This document shows, in pieces, positions 37,649 to 51,319 of a stretch of 64,000 nucleotides of DNA. This stretch comes from Malurus cyaneus samueli. Lineage: Eukaryota > Chordata > Aves > Passeriformes > Maluridae. Location of the stretch: assembly GCA_009741485.1 (NCBI GenBank), contig CM019236.1, forward strand, positions 40,772,268 to 40,836,267, in the 5' to 3' direction. The position numbers and the translations under genes are program-made. Each line of letters starts with the position of its first letter. Position 1 is the stretch's first letter. The notes under the pieces are model-generated. The model was not told the origin of the DNA and did no database searches. It was given only the letters and a program-made list of their open reading frames with translations.

Positions 37649-39871
37649 GTATCTGTCAGTGATATTGGCCAACGTACCCTGAATTGTCAGCAATATAGCT
37701 AAGAGCAAATTCTGACCACCAACTATGGTGCATTTTATCTTACTATATAAAGAATTACTAGCATGCAAAATGATACCAAATCACAGCAGCATGAAAATAG
37801 CAAAGCAGGTAGGTAGGGAAGACAGGTGATAGGAGGTTTTCCAGAAATAACTGTCCCTGAACAATAGAGGTTCTCGGTGCCAAAAGTTCTTCAGCGGAAG
37901 ATCAAGTAACTTTCAACTATTATTTCGAGATAACACATTACTTCCTAAATAGAAAACACCTATAATATTGCCCTGAGCAGTTAAGCTGACAATAAAGGCC
38001 AATACAGTATATAAGAGAAACCCTATCTCCACATTCAGATTTCACCCTAAAATGAATAATATTATAAAAAATAATCAGTACAGCCCTTCCTTTAGGAAAC
38101 TTGTAATGCTTTTTTCAAAGATTTATAAAGACTGAAGAAGGCTCAATCATCTGTGTGGTGAATCTCAGAGGCCTATAACAGCCTGAGGAGACTGCAGTAA
38201 TCAGTGACAGTATAATTCCCTCTTTCTAAATATTTGACAGTGCCTGAAGTGATGTGACATATATAGGTACAACGCAGCTGTTGTATGGTCTCAGAGTGCA
38301 AGGCAAAGTCAAGTCATATGGGTGCTAAAATGATGTCACTAAACATAGCTATCATTAAATTATTTTTAAAGTTTTAACACGGAAACATGACACTACTAGT
38401 CAACAGTTACTGGACAGACCAGCTGGGGAGATCTACTAGCAGCATAATTCAGGACATAGACATTCAAGACATTGCACAGGAATCTTAAAATAACCAAAAA
38501 GAGGGGTAGGATTCCAGAATTATTTTTAAAAACAATTTCATAACAACCCTCTCCATCACACCAGCTACTCATTGCTCCACTGCTCCTTGGTAACTGCTGT
38601 GTTCTTGCTATCATGATTTCTCATTACATAATCAACTAAAAAACAAATAGTATCTTGTTATCAGTGTGGAAAAAAACCCTTATATTCTAAACAGAATATG
38701 CACTCATATTTTACAGATATTAGTTGCTGCATTTTCTTCCATCAACTTCCTAAAAACCTACTTGCTAACGAACTCATGGGATTTAAACTTTCTTCTGTTT
38801 CAACTTTCCTGTTGCCAGCTGCTGGGTGGCATACAGGCTAGAACGGGCCAGAATGGAGCAAATGGCACAGCAAGAATTTCTACAGCAGTGCCACACATGG
38901 CACATTTAACGAGGAAACTCAGAACAGAAGTGGTGCTGTGCCAACACATGGGATGAGCTCTAGGAAGTGACAGGACTCCAGAGCAGAAGGGCTTCCTGGC
39001 AACATCTACCATCACCTGGAACTACTATGATGTTGTTTTGTGAGAACACTCTTAACAAATAAAGCTTCCTTTTTTTTTAGTGATACTAACCATGTTTACC
39101 CATCCTCACACTACAGACTTCTAGCTAATGAGCTATTGTATTCTTCAAGTTGTGCAACACTCCCATAAGATTTTTTAGATTACAAATGGATTTCTTTTTC
39201 TAGGCACTGTATTGCTATGTAGCCCCAAATTATCAACTGACCTGCATTAATTCAGAAGCTCTGAAAGGCCATTATGCAACATAGCAACAGAGGCACAGGA
39301 GCAGAGGTTAGTCATTACCATGCCCCTAATTGAAGTGACAGCACTAAAATCACATTAGGGAAGAATTTCAAAAGGCTACACCTACAGTGTCTAAGTAAAG
39401 ATTGTAAATGGAGTGTTAATTGAAAGTCAGAGAAGTAGCAAGTTATGAAAAAAAAAGACTAGCGTAAGAGTTACAGAGGAAAGAGGGACTTTGTTGATTG
39501 GAGAGAAATTATTTGTAAGGCCAGCTGCTGTAATTTGCATAAAGAAGACTCCAGGAGCAGACAATTTGACATTACCTTATTTATGTTAAATTGTACACTG
39601 TGAGAGATAATTCCTGAAGATGCTAAATCCATACACTGGGGAACTCACCAGGGAGGACTGACCATGCCTGACATTTAGGATAAAATGCCATGAGGTTGCA
39701 CTGTTCTTTTCATTTGCCCTCTGTACTCTTCCATTACTGCTTGCTGGTGATAAGCTCAGAAGGAAACCTGAGCTGCCCTGAACAGTAACGAAGTGCCATT
39801 GTGCTAGAGCAGCATGCTTAACTTACATTTTCAGTGTTATTTTTGGCAGCCACGTGATAAAACCCAAAAAC

Positions 39872-39873
<2 letters not shown>

Positions 39874-39907
<34 letters not shown>
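39874..39907. repeat. (GT)n microsatellite
   Basis: About 16 uninterrupted GT units, likely length-polymorphic. Confidence 0.98.
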
Positions 39908-39909
<2 letters not shown>

Positions 39910-40899
39910 CAAGTACATTAAATTCAATTCACATGAGCAGCAGGCATAATTCTGTCCCATAAATTAACGTAGTATCAAGGCTTAAGTTTTCCAGAAGTAT
40001 TTTTTCCTATCTGATGTTTATTTGGGCAAAGAGAAATCAGGTTTTCGCACTGGGAGATGCAGCAGCCATTTGCAGTAGTACATCCGCCTTCTCTCCCATC
40101 CCAACATGCAGCAGCATTTTCCCAGCACTTCTGGGAACAAATCAATCACGGCACTGGAAGAAAATCTCAGACCTTGCTTCCTGCCTCCTCTACCCCAGAA
40201 CCCAGAACAGTCTACGATGGATCCCTGTGCTTCAACACAGAGCTCCAGCTGTGCAGCAGGACTGAAGCAGTGCTCTGTATGTAAGGGCAATGCCATTTCT
40301 CAAGTAAATATAAGGCTGAGAGACTCCCACTGCTGATAAGCATTCACCCAGACAGGGTAGCACCTGAAGAGAAGACTTGGTGTGTCTCCCATGATTACTT
40401 GTCCCCATAAGATCTCAGAGTGTCCTTCACACGATGGATAGGTCAGGAGAGAAGAGCAGTATGAAAAAGCATTAACTATCAGCTGCCATATCTAAGGCAA
40501 GTGAGTAGAGCAGGATACTAAGGACAACCCCAAAGATAACTTCAAACAAAGCGAACTCAGGTATCAGGCTGCTTTGGGCCACACCTCCAGAGCTCTCTGC
40601 AGGCTACTTTGCAATCCTTCTTCAGCAGCGTGGCCTCATTTCTGGTGGAAAAGCAAAACGACCACTGGCATTTGGAAGATGTTTTCCTTGTCATGGCAAC
40701 ACATCCAACAGCCTTTGTGGATGGTAAGAGATTGTTGGGCTTGAACAAGCAATGCTCTCCTCTTGCAATATTAACAGATGCAGACTTAAAAGGACCCAAA
40801 GAGCAATGCAAAAAGCAGGAATGGGGAGCACTGATGAGCTCCAGAGCCTTGAGGAAGAAGAGTATTTGCCATGGCTAGGAGGTGTGGTGGGTGAAGATC
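39908..40899. other. Unique non-coding DNA before a CR1
   Basis: Several overlapping ORFs at 40014-40336 and 40557-40878 on both strands, none recognised. The last part may include unrecognised CR1 5' sequence. Confidence 0.4.
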
Positions 40900-41510
40900 T
40901 GTGTGAGCTGCTGGCCACATTGGCCAGGACCAGGGCAGTGATTGTCCCCTTGTACTCAGCACTGGTGAAGCCATGCCTTGAATCCTGTGCTCAGTTTTGG
41001 ACCACTTCTAACAAGAAAAACATTGAGGTGCTGAAGACAGTCCAGGAGGGAGCTGGTGAAGGATTGGGAGCACAGGTTCTGTGAGGCACAGCTGAGGGAG
41101 CTGGGGGTGTTCAGCCTGGACAAAAGGAAGAGCTCCATGGAGAGCACTTATGCCTCTCCACAACTGCCTCGCAAAGAGCAATTGCTGCAAACGGCAAGGT
41201 GAGGGTTGGCCTCTTCCCCAGACTGTAAGTGACAGAATGAGAGGAAATAGCTTCAAATAGCACCCTCAGTTGGCGAAAGAATTACATATAGAGAACAAAT
41301 CGTCTTCAGCAGAAGTGTCATCAAAGTTGAACTGCGATCACAGATATGGTTACAAGTGACCCACCATTTCTGGAGGTTTTTTAAAAGATGTGAAAATATG
41401 TTGTCTAAGGGTGATGAGTCTTATGGTGGTTTTAGCAATGTTAGGGTTATGTTTGGACTTGATGTTCTTAAGGGTCTTTTCCAACCTTAATGTTTACACA
41501 ATTTTAAGGC
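40900..41510 (+). mobile_element. CR1 LINE, 5'-truncated
   Basis: Begins within the C-terminal part of the CR1 ORF2: GTGATTGTCCCCTTGTACTC, AGCACTGGTGAAGCCATGCC, TGTGCTCAGTTTTGGACCAC, AACATTGAGGTGCTGAAG, then GCTGAGGGAGCTGGGGGTGT and TTCAGCCTGGACAAAAGGAA. It runs into the 3' untranslated part (GAGAGGAAATAGCTTCAAAT) and ends TCTTAAGGGTCTTTTCCAAC. The translation has several frameshifts and stops, so it is dead. Divergence is clearly higher than in the copy at 48170. Confidence 0.93.
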
Positions 41511-44500
41511 CTTACTAAACAGCGGAGTCTATACGTACTGTGGCGTGGCTGCGCACGTCGGATCATTTGGTGCCTTCTTGGAGCAAGTTTCAAACTTTGT
41601 GAATGCAAAGTGTCTCAGCTCCTTTGCATTTGAAAGCAGAATGTTTACTTAGCAGAGTAAACCTCAGAAACACCAAAAGCTGCCCTTGCTTGAAAGCTCA
41701 CAGATATCATTTTACTACACAGAGTCATTCTCTTTTCTCCTGCTGCTGTTTTCCATATGAAAATGAAATTATTCCATGAAGATTGAAATGAAACCTGGTT
41801 ACTAATGGAGGTCAAACCTTTGTCCCTTCAGATTTCTTTCCTCAGCACCAACAGCCCAACACCGTGTCTCATCAGTCGTCACTGACTCCTTACGCAACAA
41901 AATGTATGTGTACTGTTCCAAGGAGTCCCTTGTTGACTGCTGATCAGACAATTTCTTTACCTGCCTTCCCATCTGCAGAGGTATTGCCTCTGCCTGTCTC
42001 TTTCTAGACAGAAAGCAGTTTTCACAAATTAAGTCAAAAATATACATTAAGCAAAATGCAATACTCTTCAAATCCAGCTGAAGACTGAACGAGCTCAGAA
42101 GCTGCTTGTGAGGGCGAGTAGCAGACAGACAGACTGATCATAAAGTAAGATTGCATAAGCATCATTTTCTTACGAAACCAAGCTAAAGTAGAATTAGGAG
42201 ATTCAACATGATGTTCTGCAAGGACTGTAATTCATCCACCTTATAAAACTTATTATAGACAAACATTATTCATTTCACGGAGCAACACAAAATATTACAC
42301 AGGCAAAAGAAGAGCCAATCCCTCATAATTGTTCTAGGGGTCATGAACCTCATTACGGGTTTTGGGAACAAATAGAAAAAAATTAACCCCTGCACTGAAG
42401 AATTTCACTTAGAGTTAAAATCTACAGAAAGGTAAAACAGTCAGGATTTGGATTTATCATCACAATCACGTATAAAGCTAAAATAGACAATTTTAACTAA
42501 CAAAAATGTCAGTGAATCACAGACACCTACAGGAATACTGGGCACCCTTCTAAATTTCAGTAGATGTAGCACAGTCTGCCTCACAAAGAATCATGTCTAT
42601 ATACCTAAATGTAGTTCCCACAACTGAGCTCCATTCTGTGGCTGCTCTGCAGCAGTGTACGTGCTTTACATTTTGGTATTATGCACACTTCATTTTATAA
42701 TGCATGAGCTTTCTGTTTCATGTAAGTTGCTCATTCCATTTGTGGTTGCCATCAAAGTATTTAAGCTCGTTTAAAACTCTAATTTTACACAGAACTGAAG
42801 AGTTACCTCAACAATGTTGAAGACTATGCCTTCCTGATGACCTGCATCCAGCCATTTTAAATCAACAAACATGTCTTTTCCCTGACCCTTTTGAGCTTTT
42901 GTTCAAAAGTTTGAAGGCTGCTTACTGACAAGTGATTTGTTTCCATTAGAACATGCCTCATTCCAGCCATCCGTGACCATTTTGTACTTAGGGCTTTATA
43001 ACCAGCACGTCTCAACATTCCTAAAATCCCAGAGAGGATCTGAAAATAGAATAAGAAATGAGCATTTAAATTAAAAGCAACAGCACTTGCATGAAGCTGC
43101 CAGGTTTTTATGGTAGATAGTGTCTTTTTGCCCACCCCCACTCTCTCTACTCCCCCTTTTTCTCAGGGTTGTAAGCCATGTTTTCCATAATATTTTGCAA
43201 TGCCACCTAGGGTTACATTCACTCTATTTATAGGGGTCTGTTTTAAAGCGAAACAGGTGTCAGATTGAATGAGGCTGTTGTCAGCATACATGTCCTCTTG
43301 GGGAGGGGATGGGAGGTTTACTACTTTCTGTACCGGTGGAATTTACAGTCTGATCCCTAATCTCTCTGCAGGGCTCAGTAGGAGGAGGGGGAAAGGCAGA
43401 AGAACAGTGGAAGGAAAGGTTAGCTTTCTGCTGGAGCTATGCAGTCCTGCCTCTCCCCCAGATCCATGCAACCAGAGCTTTGCTTTTTTCATGTGCTGAA
43501 ACTGATCTGAGTGTTTGCAAAAGGGGCCAGACAGCCTATGCTGAGGAATGAAACCCTTTGAACAGAAACAGACATGAAACGGAGAGAGCTCAGCTGAGAA
43601 GCCAGCAACTGAAGATCCCTGTCCCACCTGTAACCCACCCACCCCCTTCTGCTGATTGCACCAGGGACCACTCCCAGGGAACAATGATCAGCAGAATGCT
43701 TCCATGCCTCGCCATCTCATGCCACGTTTGCCATTATTATATCCTGAATAGCAATGCACTAACATCACAGTCAGGAATGCTGGGAGGACACAGGCTACAG
43801 AACACTGTGCTAATAGTGTGTAGCAGTAAATACCAGCATAAAGAGTCCCTGGCACATTGAGCTCAGAGGCACACCAAGAAGGCCATGAGTATGTGAACAT
43901 ACAAAGGGGGTGGCATGGGAAGATGAGGTAATACTTAAAAAATAATTTAGAGGAGAGAAATCACAGCTCATTGCTCGCCTTCACTTTGCTCGCAGGTTGA
44001 GCTAGGTAGTGATATACAAGATTTAAATGGAGACCACTAAGACAGCTGACACAGACCAGTAGCAGTTCATGAATCATTGCAACTATTGATCAGTACCTAT
44101 ATCAAAACTAAGACTACAGAACATGCCAAACATGATACAGTGGCAAGGTAAAGAGTTGCTCCTTGTTCAGGAACACATCCAAACTACAGAAGCCAACTTG
44201 ATGAACAGAGGGAGGACAAAGGTAATGTGATAAAAGTCAGACAGCTGACACGAGGAAGGAGAATGGAACCAGAAAAATTATGACTGGTTTTTCTTGCTGA
44301 GAACATCTAATGCAGAAATGAGTGCCTTTTTGGCACAGTATAGAAAGCAGGTCTTTGGAAAGCACTGCAATGAGAATCTCACAAATGGCATCCATGTGTA
44401 TGGAGAACCTGAGAGACGCGCAAAATCAATGCCAGAGGCGTGCACAATGTATGACTTCTGATGGGAAGCAAAGCTGTCAGGGTGAAGATAGAGTTGTGTG

Positions 44501-45054
44501 TAAAGACACCAAGAGAGACTATTTGACAAGTAAGATGACACTGATGACAATGATTTACAGGTATCTTGGACTTATATGGCATCATCAGCATACCAGTCCA
44601 GACAATCAATGTATATATTTTTAAGTATTCAAGGGAATTCATCAGGAACTGGAAGCTAGAAACTTCTACCACACCTGAAACTGAGAGGATCTTTCAAGAA
44701 AAAATTGGAAGAGAGGAATATTTAATACGGGTTAGGTCATTGTACTGATTTCCATTGAAAGAAAGTCATCTGTAGTTCTTAGAAATATGTAAGTCACACA
44801 AAACTGCCATATTTACCCAAGGAACAAGGCGTTAAGGCAAATGGATTTACATGTGCAAAAATCCCAGTTCAGCATGTGTTTGTGGATTTACTGTGATTCA
44901 TCAGACATTCATGCTAATTGGCTATACAAATAACAACATACATTTTAAATTTAGTATTTGTACTTGGAGTTATCACTACTGTAGAACTCATCATGGTATT
45001 TGTGGTTTCTTTTGTGTGCTTATTTATGAACACTTGGGGTTTAAATATAATGAA

Positions 45055-45096
45055 AATCACAAAAATATGAACAAATAATCACAAAAATATGAAAAT
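45055..45096. repeat. Tandem duplication of an AATCACAAAAATATGAA unit
   Basis: Two nearly identical copies (45055-45076 and 45077-45096) that run directly into the hairpin that follows. Confidence 0.75.
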
Positions 45097-45121
45097 CCCA
45101 CTGCACAGAAATGCAGTGGGA
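45096..45121. repeat. Perfect hairpin TCCCACTGCA / TGCAGTGGGA
   Basis: Ten-base GC-containing arms with a CAGAAA loop, immediately after a tandem duplication. Too short for a microRNA precursor. Confidence 0.8.
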
Positions 45122-48100
45122 CTCTTGCAGAACTATTTAGTTTTGTTTACTGAGCAAGGAAACAAACTCTGAAAATAACAATGAAAAAATATCACATAAC
45201 TTCATGGAAAATGGGACTGGGAAAAAATGCACAAATACTTAAGTACAAAAGGTTACATTTTCAGAACAGCTCACCAGCTCCCAGTCCTGAAAATGAACAC
45301 CAGACCCACTGGATGCTGAGTGTTGTCAAAAATCTAACCACTCCACTGAAGAGCCTAACTGGGAGCTGAGCTGTCTTTGTAATCTGATCCCATTTGGGAA
45401 ATGTGGCATACCAAATTCTTTGGAAAGAACTAGATCTTATCACTGCCATTACTGAATTAATAAAACATAGTTGATAGAATGCTTTGTGCAATATAAATAA
45501 TTTTAATACCAGATTTGCATACTGCAAAAACAAACAAGAAAACAAAATTTCTGAACAACCTAAGGTTTTTTAGCAGGCTATTTTTACATTTGATAGGGGA
45601 CTTCAAAACAAGCAGCTGGATAAATCCACACATGCTTCACTGGGCACAACTTCACTGGACTCTGCCTTTCCCTAACCTCCAGGACTTCTGTTTCCCCTTT
45701 GGCACAAGAGCAGAGAGAGGAGGACTGGAGGACTACTAAAACAGCCATGGCTCTATCTGGTGCACTGCCTTCCAAAGGATGGTGCAACTGTCTCTTCCAT
45801 TCCACCATCCCTAAAGCTGTTGTGCCCAAACCCTCCCTCATGGCAGGATTCAGGCATGTACACCACATGCATGTATGTTTATGTATGTAGACATATGCAT
45901 ATACAAAACACGAGACATTGCACACCAGTTATCTGGAGGGAATTACCAAGCTGTTGCTTCCACTCCCTGGAAAGTGGGCCTTGAATTCAGCTATTACAAT
46001 GGAAATGCTTTCCAGGCAAGGTCAGCTACCATTCCTCTACATGCCTCCAGCTTCTGTCAGATCTCACAACTGTAAGCAAATGCTCATACCTTGAATTACA
46101 GGAAACACAGATGACAATGACAGCAGTCATTCTTGTAATTCTTAAATACTTATCCCTAATATTCTTGGCAACTGATCACTTCAAAATGATCACTATCGGT
46201 ATCGATCTCAGTAAACTTGCTACCTGTTAGCTGTAGCTCTTTATTTTGCTCTGCTCTCCTACAGATTTGGTTCATTTTTCATTTTTTCTCAGATCACAAT
46301 GCTTACAATTATTTCTGTAAAATGTCCTTCCTGTGTCTTTAGCATCACACAATTCTGTTAAATTTTCATTGTGGGACAGGCCTTCATTCTTGAGGGTCAC
46401 CCAATCTGCATTTGCAAATTCCTTGACGGCTGCAACAGAAGCCTGTACAGCACTCTTCGTTCTGAACAAGTAACAAAATAATAAAAGCATCATTGTGCAG
46501 CAGGAACATCACATTCACCTTTCAAAGGGCTTGCCACCCTTATGGAGTTAATTTACATTAACATAAATATTCCATTAGTAGAAATGTTTATAACATACTT
46601 CTCTCTCAAGAGGCATTCTGCAACAAGATTCTTCAACCACTTATGTTTAACTAATGTGTATCACATTTGAATAATATAAAAAGACAACTGAGTTAAGTGA
46701 TTGAATGCCTGGAGAAAACCAATGTTAATTTCTACTAAAAGCAAAGCACATTCCCTTCATTTTGCAGCTTAATTACTGCAGTATTTGGTTCACAAATAAA
46801 AAAAAATAGTTCATGAAGCCTCCAATAACAGGTTGCTGACGCTTATTTTTCCCCTCCCACATATCTCTAAAAAGGATTTTTCGTATGCATTATTTCAAGC
46901 GTGTTCCTGTGACCCAGGGCAAAGCTGGTAATGTTGAATACCTGCTTCCCAATATGCTGCTGATGTAATCTGATAGCATTGCAGAGAGCTTGGCATGGGG
47001 TGGCTTCTGCATCGCAGGCTACATTAGTGCCAAAAATCCACACAACAAATATGTAAAACAATGTTCTTCTTCTCAATTCTGATAGGAAAGTCTCCACGGT
47101 CGTCCTGAATTTTTCAGAAGAAGTTTTTTAAATTAACTTTAGCAATGAGCTGATATTCATGCTATTCTATTACTGTGACTTGTTGGCCATGTATTTTTAG
47201 AAATAGTGGCAATGACTCGCTCAAGGTAGTTGGTCAACTGTTACTGTTTCATCTCACTGATACCCAAAAGAGACTGAGTCAGTTTTCCAGCCATATAAAA
47301 GGCAATCTTAAAAAAATTCCATTACAATAAAGAGAAGGCAAAGGCAAGTCAGTAAGTAAAAATTGTATTAAAAAGCTTAACAAGCCTTCCAGTTTATGCA
47401 CAGAAAACATATAATTGACAAAGTTCAGACAAGCTCAGAACAAACTCATGGCCACAAGCACAATCCCTTGACTTCAGCAGGACAAGGGCAATTTATTTCA
47501 TCTGGAATACAGCAGTGTACTGATGTCTTACATCATTGCTCTGTGAAGTTGTGACCCAGATTTCTATTCCAGACAGCTAGAAACTTATCATAAGGGTCAC
47601 TTAAAATGTAATTATTCCTACTTATAGAAGTTAATAGAAAGTTAATTTGCTTTGTGAAAACTTCTGTAAAATTTCTAAAAGCCAGTTGCTAAAAATTTAG
47701 TTCTAGAGGCTGGTTTTCAAGCAGCCAGATGAGCAAGCAAGAGAAAAACCAAGAAAGATTAATTAGAGCCTTGTAAAGCTTTTGTTCTTTCCTTTAATGC
47801 CCTGCCTGTTAATTATTTCTTTCTGTAGGTAATACAATCTTGGATTCTTCATCAAAGTATGTGAAAAAATCTGCAAAATGGCATTAGCAGAAAGCAAATG
47901 TTTAATTTCAACTTTCAGCTGCAATGACTTTTAAGAACAGAGAGTATATTTCCCTGCATAAACCATACGATCTCTTGTGCACTCAGCCCACACAATTCTC
48001 CAGTCTCTTATCTTTGTGTCCAGAGTGCATACATGTGCCCACCAGTGCACTCCACACAGAGTCTTACAGAACGTCCTCTCATGCAAGTAGACATTCACCT

Positions 48101-48169
48101 TCCAGCAAGACTTTCTAAATTGCTGATAATGTATGTGGTTCTCTGAGATGGCTGTCTTAGATTATTGAC

Positions 48170-49200
48170 TTCTGTGGACGATGCACATTGAGAACTGGCT
48201 GAATGGCAGGTCTCAGAGGGTTGTAATCAGTGGCATGGGGTCTAGCTGCAGGCCCTTCATGAGTAGTGTCCTCCAAGGTTCCCTACTGGGCCTAGTATTG
48301 TTTAGTCATCAATGACTTGGATGAAAGAGCAGATGCCTCCTCAGCAAGTTCCCTGATGACACAAAGCTGGGAGGAGGGGCTGGTACCCCAGAGGGCTGTG
48401 CAACCCTTCAGAAAGATCTCAGCAGGCTGGAGGGATCAGCAGAGAGGAACGCTCTGAAATTCAACAAAGGTCATGCAGGATCCTGCACCTGGAGAGGAAC
48501 AACCCCAGGCACCAGCACAGGCTGAGCTCCTGGGAAGCCGCTCTGTGAAGGACCTGGGGTCCTGTTGCACAATGAGCTGTCCATGAGCCAGCATGGGGGC
48601 CAAGAAGGACAATGGGATCCTGGGTGCATTAGGAAGAGCACTGCCAGCGAAGAGAGGTGATCCCTCTACCCCTCTGACCCTCTACTCAGTCCTGGTGAGG
48701 CACATCTGGAGTGCTGTATCCAGTTCTGGGCTCCTCAGGACAAGAGAGACGTGGAGAAGCTGGAGTGGGTCCATCAGATGACAAAGGTGATTGAGAGATT
48801 GGAGCATCTCTCGTACGAGGAAAGGTTGAGGGAGCTGTTCCTGTTCAGCCTCAAGAGGAGATGACTGAGAGGGGACCTCATCAATGTCTGTAAGTATCTG
48901 AGGGGGTATGTGTCAGAGCATAGATCAAGGCTCTTTTCAATGGTGCCAAGCAATAGGACAAGAGACAGAGATTGATGCAGCTGAACTTGAGGAAGAAATT
49001 CTTTACTGTGCAAGTGACCAATCACTGGCACAGTTTGCCCAGAGAAGTTGTGAAGTCTCCCTCACGGAAGATATTCAAGAACAATCCAGACACAATCCTG
49101 TGCCATGTGCTCTAGGATGAGTCTGCTTGAGCTTCCCAGGCTGGAGCAGACGGCCCACTGTGGTCCCTTCCAATGTGACCCATTCTGTGACGCTGTAACA
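48170..49200 (+). mobile_element. CR1 LINE, about 1 kb, 5'-truncated
   Basis: Starts in the reverse-transcriptase palm region of ORF2 (GAGAACTGGCTGAATGGCAG, TCTCAGAGGGTTGTAATCAG), includes ATCAATGACTTGGATGAAAG, and passes through the remaining ORF2 to the 3' end (CAATCCTGTGCCATGTGCTC, GTGGTCCCTTCCAATGTGAC, CATTCTGTGACGCTG). The catalytic FADD box reads Phe-Pro-Asp-Asp in its frame at 48349-48360, an Ala-to-Pro change. Frameshifts and stops break the frame elsewhere. The 3' terminus is retained, so this is a normal reverse-transcription-truncated insertion in plus orientation. Confidence 0.96.
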
Positions 49201-49864
49201 GACTGATGCAGCATGGGTATAAAAATATGCACAAGGACAACACCCATTAGGGACAAAAGAATGATGAAAAACAGAGGAATGAATATTAAGAAAATGGATG
49301 CAATTTTATTTTTAAGAGGCTCCCATTTCTCACATCTAACATTTAAGGTCAGTTTAATAAAAAGGCATAGGCAATGTAGTTATTTGTCCACTCATACAAG
49401 GGTCATTTGAAGCAATCAAGCACTGCTGAGAATACCTACTATGCCCACGGTGAGATTCTCCCCAACTATGTGCAGAAGTGTGTGTATGAAATTAGTCTCA
49501 ATTATAGCTTTTGTGTGTGTGAGTAAAACTTTTTCCTAACTTGCAGAGGGTTGCACAAGTTCAGAGACCCTTCTTATTTCCAGATGTCACACCAATTATT
49601 ATCTGCTGAATGAAGGAGATACCTTGTTTTCAACAGTTGTTGAAGGAAACAGTTACATCTATGTAACTCCTACCCACTATTTTTGTCTTTGGCACGTTAA
49701 TTGAATTAGAGCCCAAACCAGTTGAGCTCCTCTTCTGAACATCAAACCAACAACGAATCTAAGTGTATACCTGATTTTACATACGTAGGTATACTGATGA
49801 AATCTGCTCTTATTTTTTAATCTAGACAGGTACTTCAGTTCCTCATGTGAAACCAATTTCTTAA
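49201..49864. other. Unique DNA between two CR1 copies
   Basis: No gene seen. AT-rich. Confidence 0.5.
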
Positions 49865-50300
49865 TGATGATGGACTTGAGACTAGACCTTGAAAGAAAAT
49901 CCTGGGGGTGTTCGTGGATGAAAAGCTCAATAGGATTCAACAATGCACTCTTGCAGCCCAGAAAACAAACTGCATGCTGGGCTGCACCCAAAGCAGAGCG
50001 TGGGAGGGAGGGGATTGTGCCCCTCTGCTCTCCTCTGCTCTGGTGAGAGTCCACCTGGAACACTGCACCCAGCTGTGGGGTCCCCAACAAAAAAAAGATA
50101 TGATCCCATTGGAACATATCCAGATGAGAGCCACAATTTTATTTAGATGTCTGGAGCACCTCTCCTACCATAGAGAAGAGAACACTCCTGGAAGACTTTA
50201 CAGCAGCATTCAGGCACCTAAAGGGGGCCTACAAGAAGGCTGGAGAGACCCTTCTCACAAGAGCATGTACTTAAAGGACAAGGGGGAATGGCTTATGTTT
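49865..50300 (+). mobile_element. CR1 LINE internal fragment lacking its 3' end
   Basis: A coherent frame from about 49908 encodes CR1 ORF2 C-terminal sequence: VDEKLN, QQCTLAAQKTNCMLGC, SALVRVHLEHCTQLWGPQ, KKDMIPLEHIQMRA and LEHLSY, all hallmarks of the end of the CR1 protein. The copy stops near GACAAGGGGGAATGGCTT and the usual 3' untranslated region is missing. CR1 insertions normally keep the 3' end, so this one was probably cut by a later deletion. The plus-strand frame stays open to about 50345. Confidence 0.92.
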
Positions 50301-51250
50301 CATGGCATTTATGTGGACTTCACTTATTTCTTATCTGCTAGATGAATAGTAAAAGAATACTTATTTTGCAAGTGTAAACATCTCTGCATTGGACAGCAAA
50401 CACAGCTTTTCTGTTTTAGTGGTTACTGGAGTCATTAAAATGTTGCCATAAGGGTGAATAGTGCTACTTGTATGAAATGTAGGATACCACCAAAATCAAA
50501 CAAAAACTGTGATGTGTGTTAATGGAAATAGAAAACGGGGGTATAGAATGGAAGAAGTCCTCAATCTGATTTGGTAAAACACAGGGCAGTACAACAGAAT
50601 GGAAGGATTTCTGAACGTGCATGAAGTAATCAGCATGAAGCTGTTGTGGAGAACTTTCTGTGCCAGGGGGCATTTCTAGCATGGAAAGAGAGGATGCACA
50701 TCAGATCAGCAAACATAGTGGTACAGCAGAGAGGTGAGGAGAAATGTGGCAAGACTCGTAAGAACCACAGGACAAGAAGACCTGTGCACCAATCTCAGCA
50801 CCATGAATCACGTCCCACCTGTCTGGGAAAATTAGCAGTGAGTTAGCAGTGAGTTCCCTGCCACAGTCACAGCATCATCCATCAGACATCAAACACAAAC
50901 CACATCTGAAACATACAAGCACAAAACAAAATAAAATAGCAGTTCTAGCACTTAAAGAGTACTGATACTTAATACCTGTAACTGCATTTCAAACAATAAA
51001 CACCAAGCAGCCAGATGTTCATGGTACACTTGATCATAAAGAGCAGTGTCAAAAAAGATGAAGCCTTTCAGAAGTCTTCTTTGTAAGCACAACTGATGAA
51101 GGATGCTTGTCTGATAGCTATGTGAAGGATTTAAGCCTCAAATTCATTTCAACAATGCACAGAGGTACACTGCTCTGAAAGCTCTACTTTTCCCTAGATG
51201 GTAGGAAGCAGAAGCTACAGTATGCTGAAAGGACTACACACACTGAAACT
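50301..51250. other. Unique non-coding DNA
   Basis: No gene, repeat or RNA recognised. Confidence 0.5.
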
Positions 51251-51277
51251 CATACATACATACATACATAATATATA

Positions 51278-51319
<42 letters not shown>

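Larger units (their letters stand above)
28521..39873. other. Unique AT-rich non-coding DNA
   Basis: About 11 kb with no transposon or gene recognised. Minor features: an A/T run at 29692-29706, small inverted repeats at 30225-30248, 31834-31865 and 37625-37648 (listed separately), tandem consensus splice donors at 35162-35183, and a tandem 19-bp duplication at about 36937-36974. ORFs of 130 and 155 codons (30481-30873 minus, 36253-36720 plus) show no domain. Confidence 0.5.
41511..48169. other. Unique AT-rich non-coding DNA
   Basis: About 6.7 kb without a recognised gene or transposon. It contains a tandem 22-base duplication (45055-45096) and a perfect hairpin (45096-45121). ORFs up to 113 codons have no recognised homology. 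Confidence 0.5.

Noticed and set aside
49677..50117. 146-codon minus-strand ORF
   Set aside because: Antisense shadow of the CR1 ORF2 fragment, which is clearly readable on the plus strand.
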